DNA from: Sphaeroforma arctica JP610
Lineage: Eukaryota; Opisthokonta; Ichthyosporea; Ichthyophonida
Reading direction: 5' to 3'
NCBI RefSeq assembly: GCF_001186125.1
Contig: NW_014039620.1
Span: forward strand, 1 to 22,569
Length of the DNA: 22,569 bases
Part shown: positions 11,221 to 22,156 of the stretch, piece after piece
How positions within the stretch are numbered: the stretch's first letter is position 1
Layout: each line of letters starts with the position of its first letter
Program-made: the position numbers and the translations under genes
The notes under the pieces: generated by a model
Database searches by the model: none
Told to the model about the DNA's origin: nothing
What the model saw: only the letters and a program-made list of their open reading frames with translations

Positions 11221-11520
11221 AGGAGGGGCAGGCTTTGCACTCCACCACTCGAGAGGAAAACCTTCGAGTAGCCCAAGGGATCCATCATCCCTCCGCAGGA
11301 GGATATAGTCTACCATTCCACTCTACCACTCCAGGGTGATAGACCTATGCTATATGCCCGGTCACCTCACACTAACATTTAGATCGAGGTTGAACTTCCC
11401 TCGGGAAAGTTGCAAGATGGTAGCTACGACCTACGAAGCGTAAACCCCTACGGGCTCCCGAGGGACTCCCCCCCCCCCCGAAAGGAAGGGATGCTACTGC
11501 CCCAAATACAGTTGTGACCT
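11221..11520. other. GC-rich hairpin-dense block, no gene
   Basis: The block has an abrupt change to GC-rich sequence right after the telomere-like motifs. Short stems follow one another: 11247-11269 (ACTCGA...TCGAGT type, loop AAAA), 11276-11292 (AGGGAT/ATCCCT), 11290-11302 (CCTCC/GGAGG), 11303-11312 with 11340-11355 (bulged), and 11393-11411 (AACTT-CCC/GGG-AAGTT with one bulged A). It then has CCCG-rich sequence with a run of 12 or so C at about 11468-11479. No open frame of note spans it. It could be a structured RNA, a non-autonomous element or an organelle-derived fragment; I cannot tell which. Confidence 0.35.
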
Positions 11521-13110
11521 CGATTAAATTTATATTGGACTTTAACTATATATTCGTTTGTTGTGTTTGTTATAGGAATATAGTATTTGGGTTCAGACAC
11601 AGTTCTTGGGTATTATAGAATTTGGCTTTTTGAATTTTCTAGTACTATGATGCTACAGCCCCCTCCCCCACACACCCCCCTTTAAAAAATCGTGCTTGCG
11701 AGATGGCAGAAAATAAGTGACATATTTCTCTCAGCTAGGAAAGGTCCTAGTCTGGGAGGAGCCACACTGGTTCTTTATTTATGATTTGTATTATTTAATT
11801 CAAAGACTCATATTTTCACATGAGTGTTTCTCTCACGAGGGAGCCCGGGTAAAAAGCCGGTGTTCCCGCCATATTTCTGATGACTCTATTATCAGGAATA
11901 TAAATTAGAAGAGGTCTATTGTTTCCTATAGCCGTATCTTCCAGCTATACTCATAACTTTCAACAAATCAGCGCGTTTAGCTCGAAAGATGATCTCCTTA
12001 CGAAACGTCGCTGATTGCGAGTTGTGATGCGAAACTATGGAGCTGCACCTGAATAACACGGAGACTACACGGTATCAAGTGGATACCATCATTTTGTAAT
12101 TTGGGCTCTTGGCATAATTATACCAAACCAAAATCGGTCCGGCGCGTGGCGCTTTACTAAAAAGCCTTGTTTGATAATCTCACATATGTCCTTTCGCGAC
12201 GCCAAAGTGGCGATACACCAACCTTTGCTCGCATCAGTCGTAAGTTAGGAGCTCAATATGCAGCTGATACTTCTGTCAATTTACCAAGGCGCGTGTCATT
12301 TCGTGTACAGCTCGAGATTTTTTTGCTAACCAAAAGTGGTCAAATAACATCTGCCTAATTGTAAGGTCGAAGTAACTATATTAATAAAGTAGTCCTGTAC
12401 TGGTTTATTGTGTTGATGTTATTTTTCCACTTTTGATTAGCAAAAGGGAAACTAAATTTCAGGCGGCCAGGTTAAATACCAGTTCAGAATCGGAATGTAT
12501 TCCTGGCTTATTACGCCCATGCTGGCAGGGACTATTGACAACAAATTATAGTTTGTTGATTTGAAATATCTTTAGTTCAGTACTTGGGCTGGGTAGATCT
12601 TGCATCAGATGGGATGGCGATCGTCGCTCGGTCATCTTTCCTCAAAATTTACTCCTTTAGAAATCGACTCCGGAGAGATGTAACTTTTACATTATGTTGG
12701 GAACGATTTGCTACACTTTGTTCAATCTCATCCCGTGGCAATAGTTCTTTCATCTGGATGATTGCCAGAAATTTGCATGCTAATTTGTTCGAAGCAACTG
12801 AGATATCACATCGGATATACTGCGACTGTTAAGGGACGTACCCAGCAATTCGCCTCATGTAACCGCAGCGAAGAATAGGATACAAGATATGGCTAATCGG
12901 GCATTTCCAATGCGACATAGGTTGAAAATTCCCTTGGTATCATATCTACTCTGACAATTGCAGTACTCTCATACTAGTCAAATTTCGGTTCATTACCTGC
13001 CGATCGTTGAGAAGCTCACTATGAGTAGCTTGAACTTTTGTGGAGAGTACCACTTATATTAAATGCTTCTACTAAATCTAAATAGCTAATAATCATACTA
13101 GAATTTCATT
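11521..13110. other. Gene-less intergenic DNA
   Basis: Mostly AT-rich, with no supported gene on either strand; the open frames are short (under 85 codons), lack codon bias and show no motif. It contains a small 8-bp inverted repeat (11966-11973 with 12009-12016) and the larger 12321-12445 inverted repeat. The right end is the 3' flank of the ABC transporter gene, which ends at 13115. Confidence 0.4.
12321..12445. repeat. 31-bp inverted repeat with 63-nt loop
   Basis: Positions 12321-12351 and 12415-12445 are reverse complements with 28 of 31 bases paired (cores GCTAA, CAAAAGTGG and AAATAACATC), separated by 63 bases. The match stops sharply on both outer sides. The size fits a very small fold-back (MITE-like) element or a long-loop small-RNA precursor. 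No flanking target duplication is obvious. Confidence 0.8.
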
Positions 13111-13116
13111 TTTATT
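13111..13116 (-). promoter_or_regulatory. Poly(A) signal overlapping the stop codon
   Basis: On the - strand the transporter ends CAA-TAA-TAAAA, so a canonical AATAAA begins inside the TAA stop. If used, the 3' untranslated region would be only some 10-30 bases. TTTATT on the + strand marks the site. No better AATAAA was noticed in the next 100 bases. Confidence 0.4.
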
Positions 13117-16100
13117 ATTGTAATGTTGCAGCTATGCGTTTTAAAGGCCCCTCTTGTTGAATTAATTCCTCATATTTTCCTGCCTGCACCACTTGGCCCG
13201 AATCCATTACAGCCACCATATCAGCCGCTTTCAAAACCTGTGTGGGGGGATAATACGTCAGTAACAACAAATTCGAATCCGATCGCAATAGGGGTTTATC
13301 AACTATTGGCCTGGCTTGGCAACTAGTGGAGTTGTCTGATGTCCCTTGTACACTTTGATGTGCAAGGTTGTGCAAGCCACTCCGTGAGTCCAAAATTAAG
13401 CAACGCAAAATACCGGAACCGCGCAAGTAAGTGTGCAGATTTCGTGACATGGACATTGTTCATTTAGGCCTTCAGAGGTTGTAAAATCAAAATGGAGACA
13501 GTCAAGACTTTTAAAGCAAACAGAGACTTTCGAAATAATATTCTTACGTTGAGGTGGTGCGTGAACACGATCGCGGTCCGGCCTTTCATGACCTTTTGTA
13601 GTGCTTCCACGACTAGTTGCTCGGATTCAGCATCGAGCGCGCTAGTGGCCTATATTTGGATAAGCAAAGGAAAATGAATCTAGGTTCAGATGTTTGTGCA
13701 AAAATCGCCACATCGCCAGATAATCAGTAGTATACAATATAGCGTATGGCCAAACCGCAGTCAGGTTCACCCCAGGCTTTGAAATTTTCATAATAGCTTG
13801 ATACGAGGCAGCAAGACTGAAGAATATATTGTGTTAGCCGCATTGTTGCGAAATATGATCACATAGGGTAATAATTACCTCGTCCATGATATATATCGGC
13901 GAGTCCTTGATCACGGCTCTGGCTATACAAACTCTCTGCATTTGTCCTCCGCTTAGAGCCTTCCCCCTCTCACCACACTGCGTGTCGTAACCCTATAAGG
14001 AATCCAAAACCAACGTGAAGAAGTGTTCATTTACAATTCAGAGCGCCAAATATACATCGTGAAATCAGCCTATATAGCATTTCAAGTTCACCGAACAGTG
14101 TTTGTGGGATGCGGTATTATGTTTCTTTTTTTAGACGAATGCGCGCAATTGCGAAGGTACTCACAATATCATTGCATGCGCTCAATATACGATCACGAGT
14201 GAGATTGCGAGGAAACTTAAGTACAATTTTACCGGAATAATAAAATTTTGAATGCGAGGTTTTACAGTATATCGTAAATAATTTGTTTCAGAGAACATGT
14301 TTTGTAAACTATCGAAGTATAGCCTAAATTTGGCACTATAATTTCGGAATAGATTGAACGATATTGGCGGGAAGGCCAATGCAAAATGCGAAAGGACTAA
14401 AACAGCTTTACAGACAAAATTTGGTCTCTGACTTTGAAAATAGGGACTCTAAAGTATATTCATAAAGTAACAAATACTGACATACGTTTGGCAGCTTTTG
14501 GATGAAGCCATGTGCATTTGCTGTCTTGGCTGCTTCATAAATTTGTTCGTCCGTTGCGTCCGGATTCCCATACTTAATGTTCTCTTTCACAGTGCCAGAG
14601 AACAGCAACGGCATTTGTGTCACTTCCGCAATGTTCTGTAGTGCAATAAATAAATAAATTGAATCAGACGATTTAGTTGCACGATTCCAACGATTTCCAC
14701 CAACGGGGACATATATATAACCAAGTATAATCGATCACAAACAATGCGAATCGGGTTCAACCTTCCAAACGTGGCGCGTATACTATATATACATCCTCTG
14801 CCATCAGGTATCGGATACCAACATACCGTTCGCAAAAAGCCAAGAGGGAGTTTGCTTGCTTCATAACCGCCAATGGTGACAGAGCCCTCATCGACATCGT
14901 AATATTGTCCTAATAGTAGTCCCAATGTTGATTTGCCACTCCCTGACCCGCCACATATAGCGAGTGTATGGCCGGCTTGCAAAGAGAGCGACACATTCTT
15001 CAGCACCTGATATTGGAGTATACATATACACAGAAGCCTTAACGTGAGGACATCGCGCTGGAAACATTCCTCATCGCAAAATTAAGACGTGAATGCACAC
15101 ATAGAGCATTTTAATATACCAATGTCAGCAGATCAAGCCTAATATGTATATGATGAGGCGTATTTATAGATACATTGAAGTATTTGCTAGCACCTTTCTT
15201 GTGCGCGATTGCTTTACCTGAATGTCCGGCCGTGTAGGGTATGCAAAGTTTACATTCTTCAATTCAATATCGGGAGAGAAATTGGTCATGTCTGGCATGA
15301 TTGCGCCCTCGGGATCCTTCATGGGATATATATGCCTAAGGGTAAACAAAGGAAATAAACAGATTAGTGAGGAGTTTAACTGATATTTCTGATAAAAGGC
15401 TTTCAGTGTGATCGAACGCAGTGAATGGGCACTAATAAACGGATGCTCGGTAATACCGCGATAATGTATTTCGGCAGTCCATTTTCTGATCTACAATCCT
15501 ATATACGAGAGGAAAAAGGGAATACAAATGACACAAAGTACGAGTCTTCACACGGAGGAGCAGATTCAATAGCGCCGCGCATTAAATACGCCAACAAAAC
15601 AAACAGAGATATGACTCCCCCACCCCCCATGTCGATTGCTTCAATCACCGTTAAGAATTTGGCAGCCTCACCTGTTTAGGTTAGAAGTGTCGATGACACT
15701 GAATACTCGTCTGGCAGCCCCCTGTGCTTTCAGGAACTCACTCATAGCCACAGACACCTGCCCTACACTGACGAAGAGATAGCCAGTGTACATGCAGAAG
15801 CTCGTGAGCTGGCCCACACTCAGCGCATCTTGAACCATGAGAGAGCCTCCATAGTACAATACGCCCAGAAGTGTGCACTGTGCAACGGCAAAACCACCGG
15901 CTAAAAAGGCACCCTCCGCGTACCCGACCTGCAGTAGAGCGTGAGTAGACGAGAGTCAATTTTGTGACCACCTTCATTCTCGTTGTTTCAAGTGGTAAAA
16001 CTCCTCCCCCTCCCCTGTGTCTAAAATTACTTTTAAGCTAAGCAGAAAACGCATAAACCCGCGCATAACCTGGAGGACGAGAAAATTCATCCAGGTGATT

Positions 16101-17846
16101 TCACACTGATTCCCATTCACACACCGTTTTCGCTAAGCCGAATGACCTGTCCACCGCCCTCTTATATCTTTCGACCTCGGCAGGTTCAGCAGTGAAGGAG
16201 TGTACCGTTCGGATGCCCTGCAGTCGTTCCATGGACACCTGAAGATACATACGCGTGGTAAATCGACAATAAAACTCTTTCAGAGGGAGTGGGCTATGCG
16301 GGCCAATGGCGGCCTTCAAAGAAGAAAATAGACTAGCATGTCAGCGCGCAACCAGTCAGGACATTATTTCACAAGTAAACGTATGCTGATATAGAAGCAT
16401 ACTGCCTCACTTACTATGCTACGGGATCTCGATGTATACAACTAAGAGACGAAAGGTCAGCGATTGACAACCGAATATACACACACACACAAGCAGACGA
16501 TAAAACAGATATAATCGACAACCGTATACCGCACAGACCTGATTCTCCTTTGCGTACCGTGTGAGCAGTATTTGGGCGAGTTTTTTTCTGTACTCGCCAT
16601 AAGTATACGCTGCCACACCAAACACGGGCAGTACAAGCAAGGTCACACCCGTGAGTTGAGGAGAAATGCTCAATAAGAACCCAGTTGAGGTGAACACAGC
16701 GGTGCCAGCCTTTATACAACGCGCAACATTATCCGTCAGCGTGGAGGCTACCATCGACGTATCAGTACTTAATCTGTACACGAGGCCAAAGAAAAAAGAA
16801 AGAAAGAAAAGAGCGATTAGTGGGTGCTGATATAGAACCAGCGGCGAGCAGAGCACACCTCCAACGTTCTAAAGCCGACAACCATTCGATCAAGCGTCTA
16901 GCATTTGAGAGTACAGCTTGCAGCCAAAGCATACCTGTTTACCAGCCTCCCCGTCTCATTCTCTTCGAAGAAGCGCAACTTCTGATATACCATACATTCA
17001 AAGACATTCTTCCTCAGTGTCCGTGCGACTTGCTCACTAACAATATTCAGCTGCGACACGCGCACCGCAACAGCTGTGGATCCCACCCCCACTACGCCTA
17101 ACATAGCCAGTATGATTTGCTGCGCCGTTTCAAAGGAGGGACCGTCGGGATTGGTGGCAGACACACTGTCAACTACCTGGCCCACCGCTGATGGGAAAGC
17201 GAGTGACGCCAGTGAGCTGACCAACACGGCTCCCATAGCAACCGCCATGCGATTCGTTTCCGGCCTCAACAGCTCGAATAGCGTGCGCATCGACACCTGT
17301 GGTGTGGCCCGCAGAAGCCTGTCTTCGTCGTCGAATTCACTCTCGACGCCCTCATCTTTGCTGCACAGGGAAAGTAGTGGATGACGCCCATTTGGGACCT
17401 TTGTATTGATTTTTCTAAATAGCAATAGGTATTTGTCCAGTTCCAATATGAATGGTCAAACTGTTTGCCTCACAATTGAAACATTTTTCCCCCATCCCAT
17501 CAGGGCATGAAAAACTCGCTCAAACAACCCAGAACAACAAAAATATCTCTACCTGGCTAAACAGAATACAAACGAACATAAACGAATTCCTAGGATTACC
17601 ATGGCGTACCTTGCAAAGGCACTTCCCGTCTCCAATATACCCTTCGGAACGAGTTTCTTTTTTTTGGCTTCTCCTTCCACCTTCTCCACTGCTTCGGTGA
17701 CCCATTCATAAGAGCCGGGATAGGGCGCCGTTTTCCGCCTGATGGCGTTCGCTGCACGTATATGATGCTTTGCTTCACTATGTTTGATCTCGGGAACCAT
17801 ACCTTTCGTCATGCCATCGAATGCTGTTTCGAGTGCGGTCCTCCCA
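13115..17846 (-). CDS. ABCB-type half-transporter (ABCB10/TAP-like), at least 11 exons
   Basis: Exons on the - strand: 17846-17610, 17360-16935, 16773-16539, 16238-16125, 15928-15672, 15335-15218, 15006-14827, 14635-14486, 13992-13879, 13649-13548, 13237-13115 (TAA). All ten introns (161-493 nt) are GT-AG. Three (first, second, fifth) are phase 2 and the rest phase 0, and every junction keeps frame. The model has about 684 residues, near the 700-740 of known relatives. An acidic/basic leader precedes six membrane segments (about residues 100-420). One ATP-binding domain follows: A-loop Tyr in FAYPTRP (about 455), Walker [10 protein letters not shown] (481-489), Q-loop TQMPLLF (529), signature LSGGQ (585-589), Walker B IYIMDE (605-610, with catalytic Glu), D-loop SALD and H-loop His (641). 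Family members dimerise and pump substrates using ATP, in mitochondria or other organelle membranes; the substrate here is unknown. The H-loop segment is one residue shorter than usual. The first exon's acceptor at 17846 and everything upstream are uncertain; an internal ATG lies at 17812. Confidence 0.94.
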
Positions 17847-19257
17847 CTAGTTTCAGGGAAGCAAATTGACAGTGATAAGTCCCAATACATTATATTATTG
17901 ATATAGCACATTCCTGACAGCTAAATATTTCGGTACATGTAAAGAGTAACTGTCCCGAACTAACCGCGCCGATCAGGGATTCAATTCTTTTGATTGGCAC
18001 TTCGCTCACAGTATGGAGTACAAAACCTGTAACCTCTCACTGGCCCCGGAGATATGTAATCGTGTTGCAAACTGATTGTATTCTCATGAACTCTCACCAC
18101 AAAGTATTGTCTTGAAGTGGAGAGCCTTGCTCTGTCCAGAACCTGCCATAGAATCGGAAGATGTCCCAATTCCAAGGCAGTGGCTGTGATAAATATTTAT
18201 ATCAGCACTAGCTACGGAAACAACGAGTTGTATTAAGTCCAGCACTAGTGCCCCAACGAGCACAGATATACCATCAATTTCGAAAGAAAACAACCATCCC
18301 TTATTTTATCAACAGAGCTTGTTAAAAGGGCGGAGTCTTGCCCCCCATTGATATCATATTCTCTAATGAATAACAATCCTAACGCTCTCACAGAGATCAC
18401 GAGCATGTGAAAGGGCCGTCTTCAGTCCCAAATCCTAGATATAATAACATACTTGGCGCGCATTTAAAAGAAAAACCTTAACCATACGGCAGGTGTGTAC
18501 AACACTCATCTGTTGCCAAGATCTGCGACCTAGTGACAGTTGTATGCCAATGCCACCTAGCGACACAACGATCCCTTGAAAGGCCGAGTAGTAGAGAAGT
18601 AGGGTTCCTCGACCTTGATATCAATTTATCTTGCTCTAGCCGATAGAGAAAGCCTTGTGATCATTCATATAGCAAGCACTTGATATTGAATCAGTACGTC
18701 CGTGCTTGAGCGTGCAGATCGATTCGAATAGTTGCTTGTGCACACTTTCGCGAATACAGATAAACGCGTGGCCGTATCTGAGCATATATAGATCAAAACT
18801 GGACCGAATTCGCAAAATACACATACTTTACTACACTACAGCCCTAACGAGAACCACTCGTATAATAAACAATCCACACCCTCGCTTTCATATCGCGCGT
18901 ATGCATGCCCGGTATGTATAGAAACCTATACTTACAATTATATGGTTGTAATTGAGTAATCGCATCAAAACATTTACAGAAGGTTTATTTGTATCAGATT
19001 GTGGGATATGCGTACGAATATATGAATGCAACTATCAAATCGTGTCAAATACATGTGTATTCGTATACGAATCAAACCTTCAGCGTGATTAGTTCCAACA
19101 CAGTCCACATGTTCTTAATAGTCCAGAATATTTATACTATTATTTATCAAAAAGATATATGCTACAGAGCCGCGTATACAAAATCCTATGAAAACGCAGA
19201 TAAAAACGTACGTCATTCGATATAGGAAAAGTACCGACTCAGTAGCCATTATATCAG
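17847..19257. other. Gene-less region upstream of the ABC transporter core
   Basis: No exon can be supported. A frame at 18293-18084 on the - strand is open for 69 codons and has a hydrophobic start followed by SMAGSGQSKALHF. However, its possible donor (CTTTGTG/GTGAGA, about 18102) is in the wrong phase for the exon at 17846. Depending on where the gene starts, this region is either intron 1 or promoter and intergenic DNA. Confidence 0.35.
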
Positions 19258-20064
19258 GATGTATATATATATATACCTACATATACATATACATACAAAT
19301 GTATATATACATATATATATATATATTTAAATACATACAAACATGCACACGTGTGTATCTATACACAATACAAATAAATAAACATATACATACAGACATA
19401 CAAATACATACATACAAATATATATATATATTTATATGTAAATATATATACTATGACTTTCGACACATGAACATGTGCTTCAGTCAACAAATCAACAACC
19501 AAACGTAAGCACGAACATGAGCACTACAAAAACCAGTGATATATATATATATATATATATATATGTATAAAATACAATAATATATAATATATAAAGATGA
19601 GATAAGATAATATAGCAATGTATACACACATACATACAAACACACACACAAACATACACACACACACATATATATGCATATATACATACATATATATATG
19701 TGTGTGTATATACATACATACATACATACATGCAAACACACACACATATATATATATAGATTATATATATATATATGTATGCAAAAATACATACTTATAT
19801 ATATGTGTACATAAAAACATATTGGTGTGGGAGTTCCTGTTGATCTCTAAGTATGCGTGAAAGCGAATCCACAGACAACAAAGCAGACACAGAAACAGGT
19901 ACATACACATGAACAAAACCAAACACACACACACGCACACACATATGTATATATATACACATTTTTATGCCTATATAAACATATACAAACACACACACGC
20001 ACACATACACACACACACACATGTATATATATACACGTTTTTATGCCTATATAAACATATACAA

Positions 20065-20098
<34 letters not shown>

Positions 20099-20375
20099 TC
20101 AAACTTGCATAGATATAGAGATATGTAAATATACACACATATATTATCATAGATATAGGCATATACATATATATATATGCATACATGCAAACATACTTAT
20201 ATACATACATACATACATATATATATATACATACACACATAATCACACCCACACACCCACACACACACACATATATATGTATGTATATACACTTACATAT
20301 GCACACATATATACAAAGAAAACAGTGAACACACACATATATATATATGTATAAAAATTATAAATATATATATAT
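19258..20375. repeat. AT/CA/CATA microsatellite field
   Basis: About 1.1 kb of simple-sequence DNA: (TA)n runs such as 19539-19564, (CA)n runs, and TACA tetranucleotide runs such as 19711-19731. It has a short unique island at about 19812-19910. Open frames here (YICVCV-type on the - strand, THTHTH-type on the + strand) are artefacts of the repeat. Alternating purine-pyrimidine tracts of this kind are known to be prone to slippage and non-B DNA. Confidence 0.95.
19945..20086. repeat. 76-bp tandem duplication inside the microsatellite
   Basis: The unit starting ATGTATATATATACAC at 19945 recurs at 20021, period 76. Its non-simple core (TTTTTATGCCTATATAAAC) is identical in both; the base just before it differs (A or G). 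The CA tail is shorter in the second copy. The duplication is younger than the surrounding simple repeat. Confidence 0.9.
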
Positions 20376-20536
20376 GTAAATGTATTTTGCATATTCTTGT
20401 GAGTATTCTCGTCTTTGCCTGTGGGTATAAAGTCACAGCTATCAAATGTGAAGGGTAAGACATGTTCTGACAAATGATGAGTATTTGAAATGAACACCGA
20501 CAATCGGTCGCACTGGGTCATATAAATAATATATAC

Positions 20537-20883
20537 CTGTATACCATCGGACGATACCAGGAGTCCCTCTTCTTCCTATCTTTGCTTCCTGCATGCCCCT
20601 CGGTTGCTGCATCCGCTGAGCTGAGTAACGTGGACTTCAGAGGTATTGGTGCGGTCTGCGGCGGTGGTATACCGGCATATTTGCCCGAACTTCCTATAAC
20701 CATTTCACCGGTTGATTTATATCGTTTACAGCTGGGCAAATTATTTCTGTACATTCGAGGATGAATGGTTCGCGCTTGCATGGTATGCAGGTAGGTCGAG
20801 TGAGAATGCGCAGAGCTCTTCATACTATTATCGGCCACTCCCTCCAATACTTTATGTCGACTTCGGGACTTCAGTGACTGCAT
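20537..20883 (-). CDS. Candidate 5' exon (ABC transporter start or separate gene)
   Basis: The - strand is open from 21048 to 20518 (176 codons), the longest open frame in this flank. From the ATG at 20883 (MQSLKSRSRHKVLEG) to a donor CAG/GTATAT at 20537, it encodes 115 codons plus two bases. The product is basic and Ser/His-rich at the start, then has a Pro-rich patch (GIPPPQTAPIPLK) and ends DRKKRDSWYRP. There is no recognised domain. A basic, acid-poor start is compatible with an organelle-targeting leader. The donor is phase 2, which fits the acceptor of the ABC transporter exon at 17846. Joining them would need a 2.7-kb first intron spanning the microsatellite, far longer than the other introns. 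It may equally be a separate small gene; another donor 6 bases earlier (ATG/GTATAC) is phase 0. Confidence 0.35.
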
Positions 20884-21032
20884 AATCGAAGGATAACTTG
20901 TGCTGTGTACTTCCCTCGTGTATCTGAGTAGAATTTCACTATGTATAATTAGCCTTGATCTATGCCCTATATGCTGGCAGCACTGAAAAGTGCTTGAGTA
21001 CATCATGGTCGCAGTATAGCAGTTAGTGACTA

Positions 21033-21110
21033 TATCTATGCTTTGCACTCAGTGCAACGGGTCGTGGTATGTATCTATGCTGTACACTCAGTACATCCGG
21101 TAGTGGTCTC
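21033..21110. repeat. Two tandem 39-bp imperfect repeats
   Basis: Units 21033-21071 and 21072-21110 both start TATCTATGCT and share CACTCAGT and GTGGT blocks. About 30 of 39 bases match. They lie just upstream of the candidate exon on the - strand, where a promoter could sit, but no function can be read. Confidence 0.75.
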
Positions 21111-22100
21111 TATGTTACACACTTCTACCAACTACACGGTGCATTGATCATTCAAGTCATCTCTAATCACCATTTACACAGTTTCTTTATTCATATTCCA
21201 AAAATATCATATGATAATCTGTCCACAGTAAAATCGATTATTTTTAGGCCTGTGCTGTCAGTAGTCAGCTCCTAAAAATCCGCTGCACTGCCTGGCAGGA
21301 GTCCAATTTTTAACAGTTGAACGTAAACGCTCATTACTCCTATTTTAAAACGTTCATACGGGTCAAATGCATAGATGAAAAAAAAAAGAACGAATTAAAT
21401 ATCATTGTGAAAACTCTACTCGCTTTATTAGAGTGTAGACTAAATACTACAAACATAGTACCCTCTACATAGTAAATAACTCTACTACTGGTACTAGTAG
21501 TATTTAGTAGTCTCTACTGCTACTATGCAGAGGCTAGAGACTTGGATGTCGTGAGAAAGAGATAAAAACTTTGAGCCTCAGCCCTCAGGGCATATGATCT
21601 AATTAGCCTTCTTAAAATTGAGACTACGGGCCCCGAAAATGTATCCATTTTAAAAAATGACAACTATTAGGCCTAACGGTATAACCGTTCTACGTAAACT
21701 TCAGCATCCGTATACGTTAAAAAGCATAACGTATTGAGGCTATACTGTCAGGCGGTGCCAGCTGACTTGAGAGAGCATCGGCGGAACCATATTTCTATTT
21801 GTTTAAAAAAAAAATGAAAATAGAAGTTCTGATTGATCAGTCGGCGCTTTTTTTTTTGGTATGTACTGTTTTTGTTTCTATTGTTTTAGAAAAAAATACA
21901 AAAAGAATCTGAATCTATAGACTGTTTTGCATAGGACTAAGTAAATATATCACTAATTCACTATAGACTATTTAGAGAGGTAATGTAATATTTGACACCT
22001 CTAGTAAGTTCTATAATATTTTAGATACGGGGAATCCGCCGCAAATACACAATAAGTGCCTAAGCTACTAGGTTAAAGTGTTCATATCTATCCTACAGAG
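21111..22100. other. Gene-less AT-rich intergenic DNA with short palindromes
   Basis: No gene is supported. It contains a 9-bp inverted repeat (21240-21248 ATTTTTAGG with 21271-21279), the CTA/TAG-rich palindromic cluster at 21438-21532, and a small stem TTCTATTT/AAATAGAA around the A-run near 21793-21825. It probably contains the promoters of genes on both sides, if the - strand exon at 20883 is a gene start. Confidence 0.4.
21438..21532. repeat. Interleaved inverted repeats in a CTA/TAG-rich patch
   Basis: CTAAATACTAC (21440-21450) pairs with 21497-21507. CTCTACATAGTA (21463-21474) pairs with 21521-21532, with one mismatch. The two pairs cross each other rather than nest. An imperfect 18-bp palindrome sits between them at about 21484-21501. 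The patch is low in complexity, so part of the pairing may be due to composition. Confidence 0.6.
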
Positions 22101-22102
22101 CA

Positions 22103-22110
22103 TATATAAA
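22103..22110 (+). promoter_or_regulatory. TATA-box-like sequence
   Basis: TATATAAA lies 47 bases before the ATG at 22157, a plausible TATA spacing for a start of transcription near 22135 and a very short leader. The region is AT-rich, so chance occurrence is possible. Confidence 0.3.
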
Positions 22111-22156
22111 CAGGGATTATCCATAAGGGTAGCGACCACTACTACTATATCATATT

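Noticed and set aside
11221-11520. tRNA or rRNA in the hairpin-rich block
   Set aside because: The stems do not form a cloverleaf with the conserved T- and D-loop bases, and no rRNA motif was recognised.
11966-12016. Possible hammerhead ribozyme (GATGA ... CGAAAC between short arms)
   Set aside because: The CTGATGA core is not present and the stems do not fit the three-helix layout.
12584-12832. 82-codon + strand frame
   Set aside because: There are no motifs, splice context or codon bias; its length is expected by chance.
16820-17384. + strand open frames of 93 and 102 codons
   Set aside because: They are shadows opposite a well-supported ABC transporter exon.
18084-18293. 69-codon - strand frame with a hydrophobic start, as ABC transporter exon 1
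   Set aside because: The available donor leaves the wrong phase for the exon at 17846 and no family similarity is visible.
19480-20336. Long open frames of Cys/Val/Tyr or Thr/His repeats on both strands
   Set aside because: They arise from CA/TG and TA simple repeats, which are open in many frames; there is no codon bias or motif.
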